Shown here: positions 6,368 through 15,822 of the stretch, piece after piece
Layout: every line of letters starts with the position of its first letter
Numbering within the stretch: position 1 is the stretch's first letter
NCBI RefSeq assembly: GCF_001984035.1
Contig: NZ_CP019449.1
Coordinates: forward strand, 3,038,001-3,102,000
Direction of reading: 5' to 3'
Source of the DNA: Sphingopyxis sp. QXT-31
Lineage (GTDB): Bacteria; Pseudomonadota; Alphaproteobacteria; Sphingomonadales; Sphingomonadaceae
Length of the DNA stretch: 64,000 nucleotides
The notes under the pieces: model-generated
Told to the model about the DNA's origin: nothing
The model's input: the letters and a program-made list of their open reading frames with translations, nothing else
Databases searched by the model: none
Position numbers and translations under genes: made by a program

Positions 6368-9046
6368 ATGGGCCCTCCGATCCAGATCTCGCAAAATCCC
6401 GACATCCGCTATTTGGGGCGGATCTTGGGCGACGTCATTCGTGCCTATGGCGGCGAGAAATTGTTTCGCCAGACCGAATATATCCGCTCGGTCAGCGTCG
6501 ACCGGCACCGCGGGATCGACGGGGCCGAGGCGATCGACACCGGGCTCGATGCGCTGACGCTCGACGACACCATCGCCTTTGTCCGCGGTTTCATGCTCTT
6601 TTCGATGCTCGCCAACCTCGCCGAGGACAGACAAGGCGTGGCGGCCGAGCCCGAGGCGACGGTCGCGGCGGCGCTGGCGCGGCTGAAGAGCGACGGGATC
6701 GACGGCGATGCGGTGGCGTCGCTGATGAGCGCGGCGCTGGTCGCGCCGGTGCTGACCGCGCACCCGACCGAGGTCCGGCGCAAGTCGATGCTCGACCACA
6801 AGAACCGCATCGCCGAGCTGATGCTGCTGCGCGACGCGGGGGCCGAGGAGACGGCAGAGGGCGATATCGTCGAGGATGCGATACGGCGGCAGATCGTGCT
6901 GTTGTGGCAGACGCGGCCGCTGCGCATGGAGAAATTGTTCGTCGCCGACGAGATCGACAATGCTTTGACCTATTTGCGCGACGTGTTCCTGCCGGTGGTG
7001 CCCAAGCTTTATGCGCGCTGGGAGAAGGAGCTGGGGCAGCGCCCCGCGAGCTTCCTGCGCGTCGGAAGCTGGATCGGCGGCGACCGCGACGGCAATCCCT
7101 TCGTCACCGCCGAGACGCTGACCATGGCCACCAGCCGCAACGCCGCGGCGGTGCTGGGCCATTATATCGACGCGGTGCACGCGCTGGGCGCCGAGCTGTC
7201 GGTGTCGGCGGGGCTCGCGCCGGTGCCCGAAGCCGTCGAGGCGCTGGCCGAGGCAAGCGGCGACAATGCGCCGAGCCGCCGCGACGAACCCTATCGCCGC
7301 GCCTTGTCGGGCCTCTATGCCCGGCTGACCGCGACTTTTGCGACGATCACCGGCAAGGCGGCGCCGCGGCCGTCGGCGCTGAAGGGCGCGCCCTATGCCA
7401 CGCCCGCCGAGTTCCGCCGCGACCTTGTGACGCTGGCCGACGGGTTGGCGGCGAGCGGCGAAGGCCAGCTCGCCGGGGTCGGCGCGCTCGGGCGGCTGAT
7501 CCGCGCGGTGGAAGTATTCGGCTTCCACCTCGCGACATTGGACATGCGCCAGAACAGCGCGGTGCACGAGCGTGTGATCGCCGAAGTGCTGCGCGTCGCC
7601 GGGGTGTGCGACGATTATGCGGCGCTTGACGAGGAGGCGCGTATCGCGCTGCTCACCGCCGAACTGGCGAGCGACCGGCCGCTCGCGGTGGCGTGGCACG
7701 AATGGAGCGAGGAGACCGCGGGCGAGCTCGCGATCGTCCGCGCCGCCGCCGACGTGCGGGCGCGGCTCGGCCCCGACGCGATCTGCCAGTGGATCATCTC
7801 GATGGCGCAGACTTTGTCCGACCTGCTCGAAGTGCATGTGCTCGCGCGCGAGGCGGGGCTGTGGCGGAGCGGCGATGCGGCGGGCAAGGCGAACCTGATG
7901 GTCGTGCCCTTGTTCGAGACGATCGCCGACCTCGTGCATGCGCCGGCGATCATGGCGCGTTACTTCGCGATGCCCGAGATCGGTCCCCAGGTGAGCGCAC
8001 GCGGGCATCAGGAAGTGATGATCGGCTATTCCGATTCGAACAAGGACGGCGGCTATCTCACCTCGACCTGGGGGCTGCACCAGGCGTCGCAGGCTTTGAC
8101 CCCGGTGTTCGCCGCGGCGGGGCCGTCGATGCAATTGTTCCACGGCCGCGGCGGCGCGGTCGGGCGCGGCGGCGGCAGCGCCTTTGCCGCGATCCGCGCG
8201 CAGCCCGCGGGGACGGTGCAGGGGCGCATCCGCATCACCGAACAAGGCGAGGTGATCGGCGCCAAATATGGCACCGCGGGCAGCGCGGCGACCAACCTCG
8301 AGGCGATGGTGTCGGCGAGCCTGCTCGCGAGCCTCGAGCCCGAGGCGCTGGGCGCGGCCGACTGCGTGCGCTTTACCGCGGCGATGGATAAGCTGTCGGA
8401 CGGGGCCTTCGCGGCGTATCGCGGGCTCGTCTACGACACGCCCACCTTCAAGGATTTCTTTCGCGCGATGACGCCGATCGCCGAGATCGCGACGCTGAAG
8501 ATCGGGTCGCGGCCGTCGAGCCGCACCAAATCGACCGCGATCGAGGACCTGCGCGCGATCCCCTGGGTGTTCAGCTGGGCGCAGTCGCGCACGATGCTGC
8601 CCGGCTGGTACGGGACGGGCGAGGCGTTTGCGGACTTCGCCGATAAGGCCTTGTTGGCGGACATGGCGGCGAGCTGGCCCTTCTTTGCGGCGCTGCTCGG
8701 CAATATGGAGATGGTGCTCGCCAAGTCCGACATGGGGATCGCTGCGCGCTATGCGGGACTCGCGGGGCAGGTCGAGGGGCATGACGCGATCTTCGGGCGG
8801 ATCAAGGACGGCTGGAACCGCGCGCACGACGGGCTGCTCGAGATCACGGGGCAGACGCGGCTGCTCGAGAAGAATCCCGCGCTCGAGGCGTCGATCCGGC
8901 TGCGGCTGCCCTATATCGAACCGCTCAACCTGCTGCAGATCGAGCTGATGAAACGGCACCGCGCGGGCGAGACCGATGCGCGGATCGCAGAGGGCATCCA
9001 GCTGACGATCAACGCGATCGCGACGGCGCTCAGGAACAGCGGGTAG
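6368..9046 (+). CDS. ppc: Phosphoenolpyruvate carboxylase
   Basis: 892 residues, the usual size. Known role: anaplerotic carboxylation of phosphoenolpyruvate with bicarbonate to oxaloacetate in the cytoplasm, as a homotetramer. The diagnostic motifs are present in order: LTAHPTEVRRKS with the catalytic His, GSWIGGDRDGNPFV, GYSDSNKDGGYLTS, FHGRGGAVGRGGG (the flexible glycine loop) and the family's C-terminal end, here RNSG in place of the usual QNTG. The start MGPPIQISQNPDIRYLGRIL is typical. The gene stands alone between repeat clusters. A nearly full-length antisense reading frame covers it and is a GC-rich shadow. Confidence 0.97.
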   Translation: MGPPIQISQNPDIRYLGRILGDVIRAYGGEKLFRQTEYIRSVSVDRHRGIDGAEAIDTGLDALTLDDTIAFVRGFMLFSMLANLAEDRQGVAAEPEATVAAALARLKSDGIDGDAVASLMSAALVAPVLTAHPTEVRRKSMLDHKNRIAELMLLRDAGAEETAEGDIVEDAIRRQIVLLWQTRPLRMEKLFVADEIDNALTYLRDVFLPVVPKLYARWEKELGQRPASFLRVGSWIGGDRDGNPFVTAETLTMATSRNAAAVLGHYIDAVHALGAELSVSAGLAPVPEAVEALAEASGDNAPSRRDEPYRRALSGLYARLTATFATITGKAAPRPSALKGAPYATPAEFRRDLVTLADGLAASGEGQLAGVGALGRLIRAVEVFGFHLATLDMRQNSAVHERVIAEVLRVAGVCDDYAALDEEARIALLTAELASDRPLAVAWHEWSEETAGELAIVRAAADVRARLGPDAICQWIISMAQTLSDLLEVHVLAREAGLWRSGDAAGKANLMVVPLFETIADLVHAPAIMARYFAMPEIGPQVSARGHQEVMIGYSDSNKDGGYLTSTWGLHQASQALTPVFAAAGPSMQLFHGRGGAVGRGGGSAFAAIRAQPAGTVQGRIRITEQGEVIGAKYGTAGSAATNLEAMVSASLLASLEPEALGAADCVRFTAAMDKLSDGAFAAYRGLVYDTPTFKDFFRAMTPIAEIATLKIGSRPSSRTKSTAIEDLRAIPWVFSWAQSRTMLPGWYGTGEAFADFADKALLADMAASWPFFAALLGNMEMVLAKSDMGIAARYAGLAGQVEGHDAIFGRIKDGWNRAHDGLLEITGQTRLLEKNPALEASIRLRLPYIEPLNLLQIELMKRHRAGETDARIAEGIQLTINAIATALRNSG

Positions 9047-9052
9047 CAGCTT

Positions 9053-9229
9053 CCTTCCCCCTTGACGGGGGAAGGATATGGAGCCTTGGCCGCGAAGCGG
9101 CCTAGGCGGAGTTGGATGGGGGTGAAGGTGCGTCCTTCGGCCTTCGTGTCAGGCCGAGGGCGCACCCCCACCGCTGCGACTAACGAACAAGTTCGTAAGT
9201 CTCGCTGCCTCCCCCATCGAGGGGGAGGG
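9053..9229. repeat. Cluster of short hairpins downstream of ppc
   Basis: Several palindromes lie in series: CCTTCCCC/GGGGGAAGG (9053-9075), GGCCGCGAAGCGGCC (about 9088-9102), ACGAACAAGTTCGT (9183-9196) and CCTCCCCCATCGAGGGGGAGG (about 9208-9228). The same modules return at about 9,830-9,955, 11,945-12,069 and 28,727-28,900. This is a dispersed composite repeat that could end ppc transcription. Confidence 0.75.
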
Positions 9230-9242
9230 TGGGATATGATTC

Positions 9243-9761
9243 TCAGCTCTTGGTGATCAGCACCTCACCCTTGCTGTTCGCGCCGTCGGGGCCGAATTTG
9301 ATCGTGAAATCGCTGCCGTCCTTGTCCTTGCCCGCGAGCGTGTCGCCGGTGCGCGAAATCTTGACGCCCTGTTTGGCGAATTCGCCCGCCATCCATTCGG
9401 CGGCCTTGGCGGGCGCGGCGGGCGAGGTGAAGCCGAGCTTGACCACCGCCTTGTCGGCGCCGTTCCGGTCGTTCGCGTCGACATTGACCGTCGTCACCTG
9501 GCTGCCCGGATAGAGCTTGACCCCGTCGATGTCGAAATCGCCGGTGACGTCGAAATCGACGAAGTCGGGGACGTCGATGTCGATATCGACGCCGTCGCCG
9601 CCGATCTTGACCTTGCCGCCGCCGTCCTTGCTCGAACTGATCTGGACGCCGCCATGCTCGTCGCCGGCGTTGATCGAGATTTCGGGTCCGGCCTTTTTCT
9701 CTTCCTCCTGTCCGCAGGCAGCGAGGAGGAGGATCGGGGGGAGCAGATAAGCGAAGCGCAT
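9243..9761 (-). CDS. Hypothetical lipoprotein
   Basis: 172 residues. The signal MRFAYLLPPILLLAACGQ is a clear lipoprotein leader with the lipobox LAAC and Cys16. The mature protein starts with a charged stretch, then an Asp/Gly/Val-rich region with alternating acidic and hydrophobic residues (VDIDIDVPDFVDFDVTGDFD), followed by a compact C-terminal part (EWMAGEFAKQGVKISRTGDTLAG). The pattern suggests a beta-rich cell-envelope protein, but I do not recognise the family with confidence. An AAGGAGATG ribosome site lies just upstream of the ATG. It is monocistronic, bounded by repeat clusters on both sides. Confidence 0.8.
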   Translation of the reverse strand: MRFAYLLPPILLLAACGQEEEKKAGPEISINAGDEHGGVQISSSKDGGGKVKIGGDGVDIDIDVPDFVDFDVTGDFDIDGVKLYPGSQVTTVNVDANDRNGADKAVVKLGFTSPAAPAKAAEWMAGEFAKQGVKISRTGDTLAGKDKDGSDFTIKFGPDGANSKGEVLITKS

Positions 9762-9823
9762 GGCACATCTCCTTGGTGAGTTAGTTTAATAATACACCTT
9801 GAAGAGGCCGGAGTCAAATAGGA

Positions 9824-9956
9824 CTCACCCTCCCCTTCAGGGGAGGGCAGCGAGACTTGGCAGCTTGCTGCCATAGTCGCAGCGGGTGGGGGCCAGACAC
9901 CTTGCGCAAGGCGTCTGGCCCCCACCCCAACCCCTCCCCTGAAGGGGAGGGGCTTT
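9824..9956. repeat. Composite palindromic repeat upstream of the lipoprotein gene
   Basis: It contains CCTCCCCTTCAGGGGAGG, GGCAGCTTGCTGCC, a long dyad in which GGGGGCCAGAC (9888-9898) pairs with GTCTGGCCCCC about 15 bases later, and CCCCTCCCCTGAAGGGGAGGGG followed by TTTTG. It shares modules with the clusters at 9,053 and 11,944. Confidence 0.75.
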
Positions 9957-9958
9957 TG

Positions 9959-10762
9959 TTACGCATCGATGCTGGTCTTGAGGTCACCGTGCACCAGCCC
10001 GCCGTCGACGGTGATCGTGTCGCCGACAACATAGTCGCCCGCCTTCGACGCGAGGAAGATCGCGGCGCCGGCCATGTCCTCGGGGATGCCGATGCGCTTG
10101 ACCGGGATGCTCTTCGCCACCGCGTCGCCATGGTCGCGCGCGGCCTTGTTCATGTCCGACTGGAAGGCGCCCGGCGCGATTGCGGTGACGATGATGTTGT
10201 CGGTCACCAGCCGCGCCGCCATGCGCTTGGTGAGGTAGAGGATCGCGGCCTTCGACGCGTGGTAGCTGTAGGTTTCCCATGGGTTGAGACGCATGCCGTC
10301 GATCGAGCCGATGTTGATGACCTTCGAGGGGCGGTCGGCGGTGCCGCCGGCCTTAAGCAGTCCGTGCAGCGCCTGCGTCAGGAAGAAGGGCGATTTGACG
10401 TTGATGTCCATCACCTTGTCCCAGCCCGCCTCGGGGAAACCTTCGAAAGGTTCGCCCCATGCGGCGCCGGCGTTGTTGACGAGGATGTCGAGTTTCTCCT
10501 CACGGGCTTCGAGTTCCTTCGCCAGCGCGCGGCAGCCCTCGACGGTCGAGAGATCGACGGGAAGCCCGATGACCTTGCCGGGGTAGCGCGTATTGAAATC
10601 GGCGACCGCGGCTTCGATCTGCGCGCTCTTGCGCGCCGAGATGTAGACGCGCGCACAACCCGCGGCGAGATAGCCCTCGACGATCATCTGGCCGATCCCG
10701 CGCGAGCCGCCGGTGACGAGCGCGATGCGGCCGTCGAGGCCGAACATGTCGTTTAGGTTCAT
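9959..10762 (-). CDS. SDR family oxidoreductase
   Basis: 267 residues, classical short-chain dehydrogenase. The N-terminal MFGLDGRIALVTGGSRGIG carries TGxxxGIG for NAD(P). NNAG is at about residue 92 and the active site reads SIDGM...YSYHASK, with Tyr and Lys four apart (YxxxK). The C-terminal part contains FLASKAGDYVVGDTITVDGG, the family's usual ending. Its substrate cannot be assigned. The gene is on the same strand as two acyl-CoA dehydrogenases that precede it in transcription order, which suggests a 3-hydroxyacyl or alcohol oxidation step of the same catabolic route. Confidence 0.88.
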   Translation of the reverse strand: MNLNDMFGLDGRIALVTGGSRGIGQMIVEGYLAAGCARVYISARKSAQIEAAVADFNTRYPGKVIGLPVDLSTVEGCRALAKELEAREEKLDILVNNAGAAWGEPFEGFPEAGWDKVMDINVKSPFFLTQALHGLLKAGGTADRPSKVINIGSIDGMRLNPWETYSYHASKAAILYLTKRMAARLVTDNIIVTAIAPGAFQSDMNKAARDHGDAVAKSIPVKRIGIPEDMAGAAIFLASKAGDYVVGDTITVDGGLVHGDLKTSIDA

Positions 10763-10813
10763 TTGTCTTCTCCGATCATTCCCCTCCCGCAGGCGGGAGG
10801 GGATAAGTTCAGC

Positions 10814-11932
10814 TCAGTAGCCGTTCATCCGCGCGACCTGGTCGATGTGGTAGTGCACGTCGCCCATAAACTCGGCGAGCGCGCGGTCGCGTTTCATGTA
10901 GAGGCCGATGTCATATTCGTCGGTCATGCCGATGCCGCCGTGCATCTGGACGCCTTCGCGCACCGCGAGGTTGGCGGCGCGACCGGCTTTCGCTTTCGCG
11001 ACCGACACCATCAGCCGCGCGCCTTCGCTGCCCTCGTCGAGCAATTGCTGCGCCTTCATCACCGTGGCGCGCGCGACTTCCATTTCGCCATAGAGATGGG
11101 CGGCGCGGTGCTGGAGGCCCTGGAATTCGCCGATCAGCTTGCCGAACTGCTTGCGTTCCTTGAGATAGGTGACCGTCATGTCCATCGCGCCCTGCCCGAC
11201 GCCGACCATTTCGGCGGCGGCCCCGGTGCGCGTCGCGGCGAGTAAGGCATCGAGGATCTCGCCGCCCGCGTCGACCTCGCCGATCACCGCGTCGGCATCG
11301 ACCTCGACGCCGTCGAGCGTGACGTGGCTGGCGAGCGAGGAGTCGACGAGGCGGCGCGGGTCGGCGGTCATGCCTTTCGCATTCTTGGGTACCGCGAACA
11401 AAGTGATGCCGCCGTCGGTCTTGGCCGCGACGATGCTCATGTCGGCGACATGGCCGTGGAGCACGAAGCTCTTCTTGCCGTCGAGGCGGAAGCCGTTGCC
11501 GCTACGCGTCGCGGTCGCCGCGATGCGGTCGGGGCGGTGCTTCGCGCCCTCGTCGATCGCGAGCGCGACGATCGCTTCGCCCGATGCGATCGCGGGGAGC
11601 CAGCGGCCCGCCTGCGTGCCGCCCGCCTTCGCGAGCGCGGCGACGGCGCCGACGCTGGTCGCGAGGAAGGGCGACGGGGTCAGGTTGCGGCCGATTTCCT
11701 CGAGCACGATGCCCGCCTCCATATGCCCCATGCCGAGCCCGCCATGCGCCTCCGGCACGAGCATGCCGGGCAGGCCCATTTCGGTGAACTGCGCCCAGAG
11801 GTCGCGCGAGAAGCCGGTGGCGTCGGCGCTGTCGCGCAGTTTGCGGAGGTGCGAAACCGGCGCCTGTTCGGCCACGAAGGGCGCGACGCTGTCCTTGAGC
11901 ATCGCCTGGTCGTCATTGTGATAGAGCGGCAT
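10814..11932 (-). CDS. Acyl-CoA dehydrogenase (short, 372 aa)
   Basis: 372 residues, shorter than its neighbour at 12,073. It has the acyl-CoA dehydrogenase layout: helical N-terminal domain with FTEMGLPGMLVPEAHGGLGM, a middle beta domain (GKKSFVLHGHVADMSIVAAK) and a C-terminal helical domain with YLKERKQFGKLIGEFQGLQH and MHGGIGMTDEYDIG. It looks like the second type of subunit in paired catabolic dehydrogenases, where a long and a short protein form an alpha2-beta2 enzyme (known for steroid side-chain and related pathways). FAD-dependent alpha,beta-oxidation of an acyl-CoA is the expected reaction; the substrate is unknown. Confidence 0.9.
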   Translation of the reverse strand: MPLYHNDDQAMLKDSVAPFVAEQAPVSHLRKLRDSADATGFSRDLWAQFTEMGLPGMLVPEAHGGLGMGHMEAGIVLEEIGRNLTPSPFLATSVGAVAALAKAGGTQAGRWLPAIASGEAIVALAIDEGAKHRPDRIAATATRSGNGFRLDGKKSFVLHGHVADMSIVAAKTDGGITLFAVPKNAKGMTADPRRLVDSSLASHVTLDGVEVDADAVIGEVDAGGEILDALLAATRTGAAAEMVGVGQGAMDMTVTYLKERKQFGKLIGEFQGLQHRAAHLYGEMEVARATVMKAQQLLDEGSEGARLMVSVAKAKAGRAANLAVREGVQMHGGIGMTDEYDIGLYMKRDRALAEFMGDVHYHIDQVARMNGY

Positions 11933-11943
11933 ATCTTCTCTCT

Positions 11944-12069
11944 CCAGTTCCCCTCCCGCTTGCGGGAGGGGTTAGGGGTGGGCCAGCAACTTCGCCTTTG
12001 CCCACCCCGCTGCGGCTAGCGAACAAGTTCGCAAGCCTCGCTGCCCCTCCCGCTCGCGGAAGGGGAGAA
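11944..12069. repeat. Composite palindromic repeat between the paired acyl-CoA dehydrogenase genes
   Basis: CCCCTCCCGCTTGCGGGAGGGG (about 11,950-11,971) is a perfect hairpin. Then comes a CGAACAAGTTCG dyad (about 12,020) with flanking GGTGGGC/GCCCACC pairing, and a second CCCCTCCCGC block. It belongs to the same repeat class as at 9,053 and 28,727. Confidence 0.75.
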
Positions 12070-12072
12070 ACA

Positions 12073-13254
12073 TCAGGCGCCCGGCAGGTCGAGGATACGC
12101 TTGGCGATGACGTTGAGCATGACTTCGCTCGTCCCGCCTTCGATCGAATTGGCCTTGGTGCGCAGCCAGCCCCGCGCGCGGGCGCCGCCCTTGGTCTCTT
12201 CGCTGTCCCATTCCAGGGCTTCGCTGCCGCCGCCCGACATCACCAGTTCGTGGCGGCGCTTGTTGAGCTCGGTGCCGACATATTTCATCATGTTCGAGCT
12301 GGCCGGATGCGCGCGACCGGTCTTCCACATATCCATGAAGCGCTCGCCCATCGCGCGATAGGCGAAGACGTCGACGTCGAACGCCGCCATTTCGGCGCGC
12401 AGGATCGGATCGTCGAGTTCGCCCGCGGCGTTCTTGCCGAAGGCCTTGGCGAAGGCGCCGCCGATGCTGACCATGTCGCCGCCCGCGCCGCCGCCCGAGA
12501 TCATCTCGCGTTCGTGGCCGAGCAGATATTTGGCGACGTCCCAGCCGCGGTTGATCTCGCCGATATATTGCGTCTTCGGCACCTCGACATCGTCGAAGAA
12601 GGTTTCGCAAAAGGGCGAATTGCCGGAGATGAGCAGGATCGGCTTGGTGGTGACGCCGGGGCTCTCCATGTCGAAGAGCATGAAGGTGATGCCCTGATAT
12701 TTGTTCGTCTTGTCGGTGCGGACGAGGCAGAAGATCCAGTCGGCCTTGTCGGCGTAGCTCGTCCAGATTTTCGAGCCGTTGACGACCCAGTGATCGCCCT
12801 TGTCCTCGCCGAAGGTCTGCAAGGACACGAGGTCGCTGCCCGAGCCGGGTTCCGAATAGCCCTGGCACCAGCGGATTTCGCCGCGCGCGATCGGGTTCAG
12901 ATACTGGACCTTCTGCTCCTCCGTACCGAATTGCAGCAGCGCGGGGCCGAGCATCCAGATGCCGAAGCTGTCGAGCGGCGAGCGCGCGTTGATGCGCTTC
13001 ATTTCCTGTTTGAGGATCTTGGTTTCTTCGGGCGTGAGGCCGGCGCCGCCATAGGGCTTGGGCCAGTCGGGCACGGTATAGCCCTTCGCCACGCACGCTT
13101 CGAGCCAGGCTTTCTGGGCGTCGTTCTTGAACACCCAATTGCGTCCGCCCCAGCAGACATCGCCTTCCTCGCGGATGGGTTCGCGCATTTCGGCGGGGCA
13201 GTTCGCCTCCAGCCAGCCGCGCACTTCGGCGCGAAAAGCGTCCAGATCGCTCAT
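12073..13254 (-). CDS. Acyl-CoA dehydrogenase (393 aa)
   Basis: 393 residues, the usual length. Visible: the FAD/substrate loop CQGYSEPGSGSDLVSLQT, WVVNGSKIWTSYADKADW, and the C-terminal SIEGGTSEVMLNVIAKR with the GGTSE signature, where Glu sits at the usual catalytic-base site of this subgroup. Known reaction: FAD-linked desaturation of acyl-CoA with electrons passed to ETF. It is the promoter-proximal gene of the minus-strand group 13,254-9,959 and is divergent from an SDR across 173 bases that contain a candidate operator. Confidence 0.93.
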   Translation of the reverse strand: MSDLDAFRAEVRGWLEANCPAEMREPIREEGDVCWGGRNWVFKNDAQKAWLEACVAKGYTVPDWPKPYGGAGLTPEETKILKQEMKRINARSPLDSFGIWMLGPALLQFGTEEQKVQYLNPIARGEIRWCQGYSEPGSGSDLVSLQTFGEDKGDHWVVNGSKIWTSYADKADWIFCLVRTDKTNKYQGITFMLFDMESPGVTTKPILLISGNSPFCETFFDDVEVPKTQYIGEINRGWDVAKYLLGHEREMISGGGAGGDMVSIGGAFAKAFGKNAAGELDDPILRAEMAAFDVDVFAYRAMGERFMDMWKTGRAHPASSNMMKYVGTELNKRRHELVMSGGGSEALEWDSEETKGGARARGWLRTKANSIEGGTSEVMLNVIAKRILDLPGA

Positions 13255-13301
13255 GTTTCAGGCTCCTCTTCCTGGCGGCAAATCTAGGAGCAGTGACCTG
13301 C

Positions 13302-13317
13302 TTTACGCAAGCGTCAA
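13302..13317. promoter_or_regulatory. Candidate operator between divergent acyl-CoA dehydrogenase and SDR genes
   Basis: TTTACGC-AA-GCGTCAA is a dyad with one mismatch. It resembles the perfect TTACGT-GA-ACGTAA at 15,823 in front of the next acyl-CoA dehydrogenase. Shared motif, similar position: a possible common regulator, by inference. Confidence 0.4.
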
Positions 13318-13427
13318 CTTGGTCGGCTCGGCCTGCCGTTACGGCGCCGTAGCGTCGGATTGCGGCCCGTTGACGCGCTTTCCCACGCGCCTAAGCTAGG
13401 TCGCAAAAGAAAACGGGAGCAGAGGAT

Positions 13428-14285
13428 ATGCGATTCGCAGGCAAGGTCGCCGTGGTCACCGGCGCGGCATCGGGCATCGGCAAGGCGACGGTGCTGAAAC
13501 TGGCGGCCGAGGGCGCACATGTCTTCGCCGCCGACATCGACCTTGCGGGCGGGCAGGCGCTCGCCGCGTCGTCGAACGGCAAGATCGACTTCGTCCCATG
13601 CGACGTGACGCGCCCCGCCGACATCGAGATCTTGATGGACACCGCCGCGGCGAAGGGCGGCGGGATCGACATCGTGTTCAACAATGCCGCCGCGGGCGGT
13701 GACCGCGCGCCGATCGACGAGATCAGCCCCGAGGACTGGGACCGGACGATGGACCTGGTGCTGAAGTCGGTGGCGATGGGCATCCGTTACGCCGCGCCGC
13801 ATATGAAGCACCGCCCGGGCGCGAGCATCGTCAACACCGCGAGCGTCGCGGCGCTGGGTGCGGGCTATTCGCCGACCGCCTATGCGGTGGCGAAGGCGGG
13901 GGTGCTGCACCTCAGCAAGGTCGCGGCCACCGACCTCGCGCAATATGGCATCCGCGTGAACGCGATCTGCCCGGGCTTCATCAACACCAATATCTTCACC
14001 GCCTCGCTCGAAGTACCCGACGCCATGAAGGCGCAGGCGAATGACATCATCGCCGGCATGAGCGCGCAGGCGCAGCCCGTCGCGCGCGGTGGCCAGCCGG
14101 AGGACATCGCCAACGCCGTCGCCTATCTCGCGAGCGAGGAAAGCTCGTTCATGACCGGCACCCACCTGCTGGTCGACGGCGGGCTGACGATCGGCCAGCG
14201 CCATGCCTGGGACAAGGAAAGCCCGGGCATGTTCGACGCGCTCGTCGCGATGGAGGAGGCGGCGAAGGCGGGAGCCGCGGCGTGA
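13428..14285 (+). CDS. SDR family oxidoreductase
   Basis: 285 residues, starting MRFAGKVAVVTGAASGIGKA (TGxxxGIG). NNAAAGG occupies the NNAG position. The active site is SVAALG..YSPTAYAVAKAG, giving YxxxK, and the ending SSFMTGTHLLVDGGLTI is typical. The protein is longer than a minimal SDR by a short C-terminal tail (about residues 262-285). An AGCAGAGGA ribosome site precedes the ATG. Its last bases overlap the MFS gene by four (GTGA), so the two are translationally coupled. Substrate unknown; probably a hydroxy or keto intermediate of the local acyl-CoA pathway. Confidence 0.9.
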   Translation: MRFAGKVAVVTGAASGIGKATVLKLAAEGAHVFAADIDLAGGQALAASSNGKIDFVPCDVTRPADIEILMDTAAAKGGGIDIVFNNAAAGGDRAPIDEISPEDWDRTMDLVLKSVAMGIRYAAPHMKHRPGASIVNTASVAALGAGYSPTAYAVAKAGVLHLSKVAATDLAQYGIRVNAICPGFINTNIFTASLEVPDAMKAQANDIIAGMSAQAQPVARGGQPEDIANAVAYLASEESSFMTGTHLLVDGGLTIGQRHAWDKESPGMFDALVAMEEAAKAGAAA

Positions 14286-15742
14286 CCGCCGCCGCCAAGG
14301 CCGTGCCCGACGCACGGCGCCTGCCCGTCTGGCTCAAGGCGACGCACGGGCTCGGCAGCATCGCCTATGGCGTCAAGGACAATGGTTTCGCGACCTTCCT
14401 GCTGCTCTTCTACAACCAGGTCATCGGGCTCGACGCGGGGGTGGTCGGCGCCGCGATCATGGTCGCGCTGTTCGCCGACGCGCTGGTCGATCCGATCATC
14501 GGCGAGCTGACCGACCGCACGCGCAGCCGCTGGGGCCGCCGCCTGCCCTGGCTCTATGGCGCGCCGATCCCGCTCGCGATCATGTGGATGCTGCTGTGGA
14601 GCCCGCCCGAGATGAGCGACGCGGCGACGATCGGCTGGCTAATCGCCTTTGCGATCATCGTCCGCGCGCTGGTGTCGATGTGCGAGGTGCCGTCGGTCGC
14701 GATCGTGCCCGAGCTGACCGCCGATTATGACGAGCGCACCGTGGTGATGCGTTATCGCTTCCTGTTCGGCTGGGGCGGCGGCCTGCTGATCCTGCTGCTC
14801 GCTTATGGCGTATTCTTCGGCGGGCCGAAGGGGCTCGTCGATCCGGCGGGCTATTTCCCCTATGCGCTGACCGGCGCGCTGATGATGGCGGGCGCGGTGA
14901 TGATCTCGGCCGCGGGACAGCACAAAAGGATCGCGGTATCGAACCTGGCCGATGCCAAGCCCGCGGGGAGCCTTGGCGACATCCTCCGCGAAATGAAGAA
15001 GACGCTGTCGAACCGCGCCTTTCTGTGGCTGATCTTCGCGGCGCTGTTCGGCTTCATCAACCAGGGCATCACTTTCTCGATGACCAATTATATGCTCGGC
15101 TTTTTCTGGAAGTTCGATCAGGGCGAGATGATCACCTATGTCTTCCTGCTGTTCGGGACGATGATTGCCGCCTTCCTGCTGGTCGCGCCGCTGTCGAAGG
15201 CGCTCGGCAAGCGCGAGGGCGCGATCGTCGCGGGTGCCATCTCGCTGACCGTCAACACCGCGATGTATTTCGCCTGGATCCAGGGCGTCTTCCCCGGCCT
15301 GCCGGGCAAGCCCTCGGCCGAGGTCATGTTCGCTTTGGTCTTCTTCTCGAACACCTTTGCGATCATCCTGATGATCCTCTCCTCGTCGATGATGGCCGAT
15401 GTGGTCGAAGCGTCGCAGAGCGAGACAGGGCGGCGGTCCGAGGGGCTGTTCTTCGCGGGCTATTTCTTCATGCAGAAATGCGCGACGGGGATCGGCATCT
15501 TCATCGCGGGCCAGATATTGTCCTACGCCGCCTTTCCGTCCGCGGCAAAGCCCGGCGAGGTCGGTGACGCGGTGCTCACCGACCTCGCCTGGGGCTATAT
15601 GCTCGCGGTGCTGGTGATCGGGCTGATGGGGCTGATCGTGACGCGGCAATTCCCGATCTCGCGCGCCGATCACGAGGCGCGGCTGGCGCTGCTCGACGAT
15701 GCGGCGCGGGTAGACCCCGATGCGAGCGGAGCGCATCCGTAA
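14282..15742 (+). CDS. MFS transporter, GPH (sugar:cation symporter) family
   Basis: 486 residues with about twelve hydrophobic segments. The start [29 protein letters not shown] and the loop [16 protein letters not shown] (the R-x-G-R-R cytoplasmic loop 2-3) are those of the glycoside-pentoside-hexuronide branch of the MFS. A second hallmark is [18 protein letters not shown] in the loop before helix 9. GPH members move sugars or sugar acids with cations, but many relatives sit in lipid or steroid catabolic clusters with unknown substrates. The start GTG overlaps the SDR stop. Location: inner membrane. Likely imports the substrate of this gene cluster. Confidence 0.88.
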   Translation: MTAAAKAVPDARRLPVWLKATHGLGSIAYGVKDNGFATFLLLFYNQVIGLDAGVVGAAIMVALFADALVDPIIGELTDRTRSRWGRRLPWLYGAPIPLAIMWMLLWSPPEMSDAATIGWLIAFAIIVRALVSMCEVPSVAIVPELTADYDERTVVMRYRFLFGWGGGLLILLLAYGVFFGGPKGLVDPAGYFPYALTGALMMAGAVMISAAGQHKRIAVSNLADAKPAGSLGDILREMKKTLSNRAFLWLIFAALFGFINQGITFSMTNYMLGFFWKFDQGEMITYVFLLFGTMIAAFLLVAPLSKALGKREGAIVAGAISLTVNTAMYFAWIQGVFPGLPGKPSAEVMFALVFFSNTFAIILMILSSSMMADVVEASQSETGRRSEGLFFAGYFFMQKCATGIGIFIAGQILSYAAFPSAAKPGEVGDAVLTDLAWGYMLAVLVIGLMGLIVTRQFPISRADHEARLALLDDAARVDPDASGAHP

Positions 15743-15822
15743 CGGAAAAATGCGCGGCGCGGCGAAAGGGTGTAATTTTAGGGCCGCAAGGCTTGGCAGC
15801 ACGGACGAATCGGTCCAAGGGC

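Noticed and set aside
6254..8959. 901-codon frame antisense to ppc
   Set aside because: The ppc frame has all catalytic motifs; the antisense frame has Arg/His/Gln-rich composition without motifs, as expected for a shadow in GC-rich DNA.
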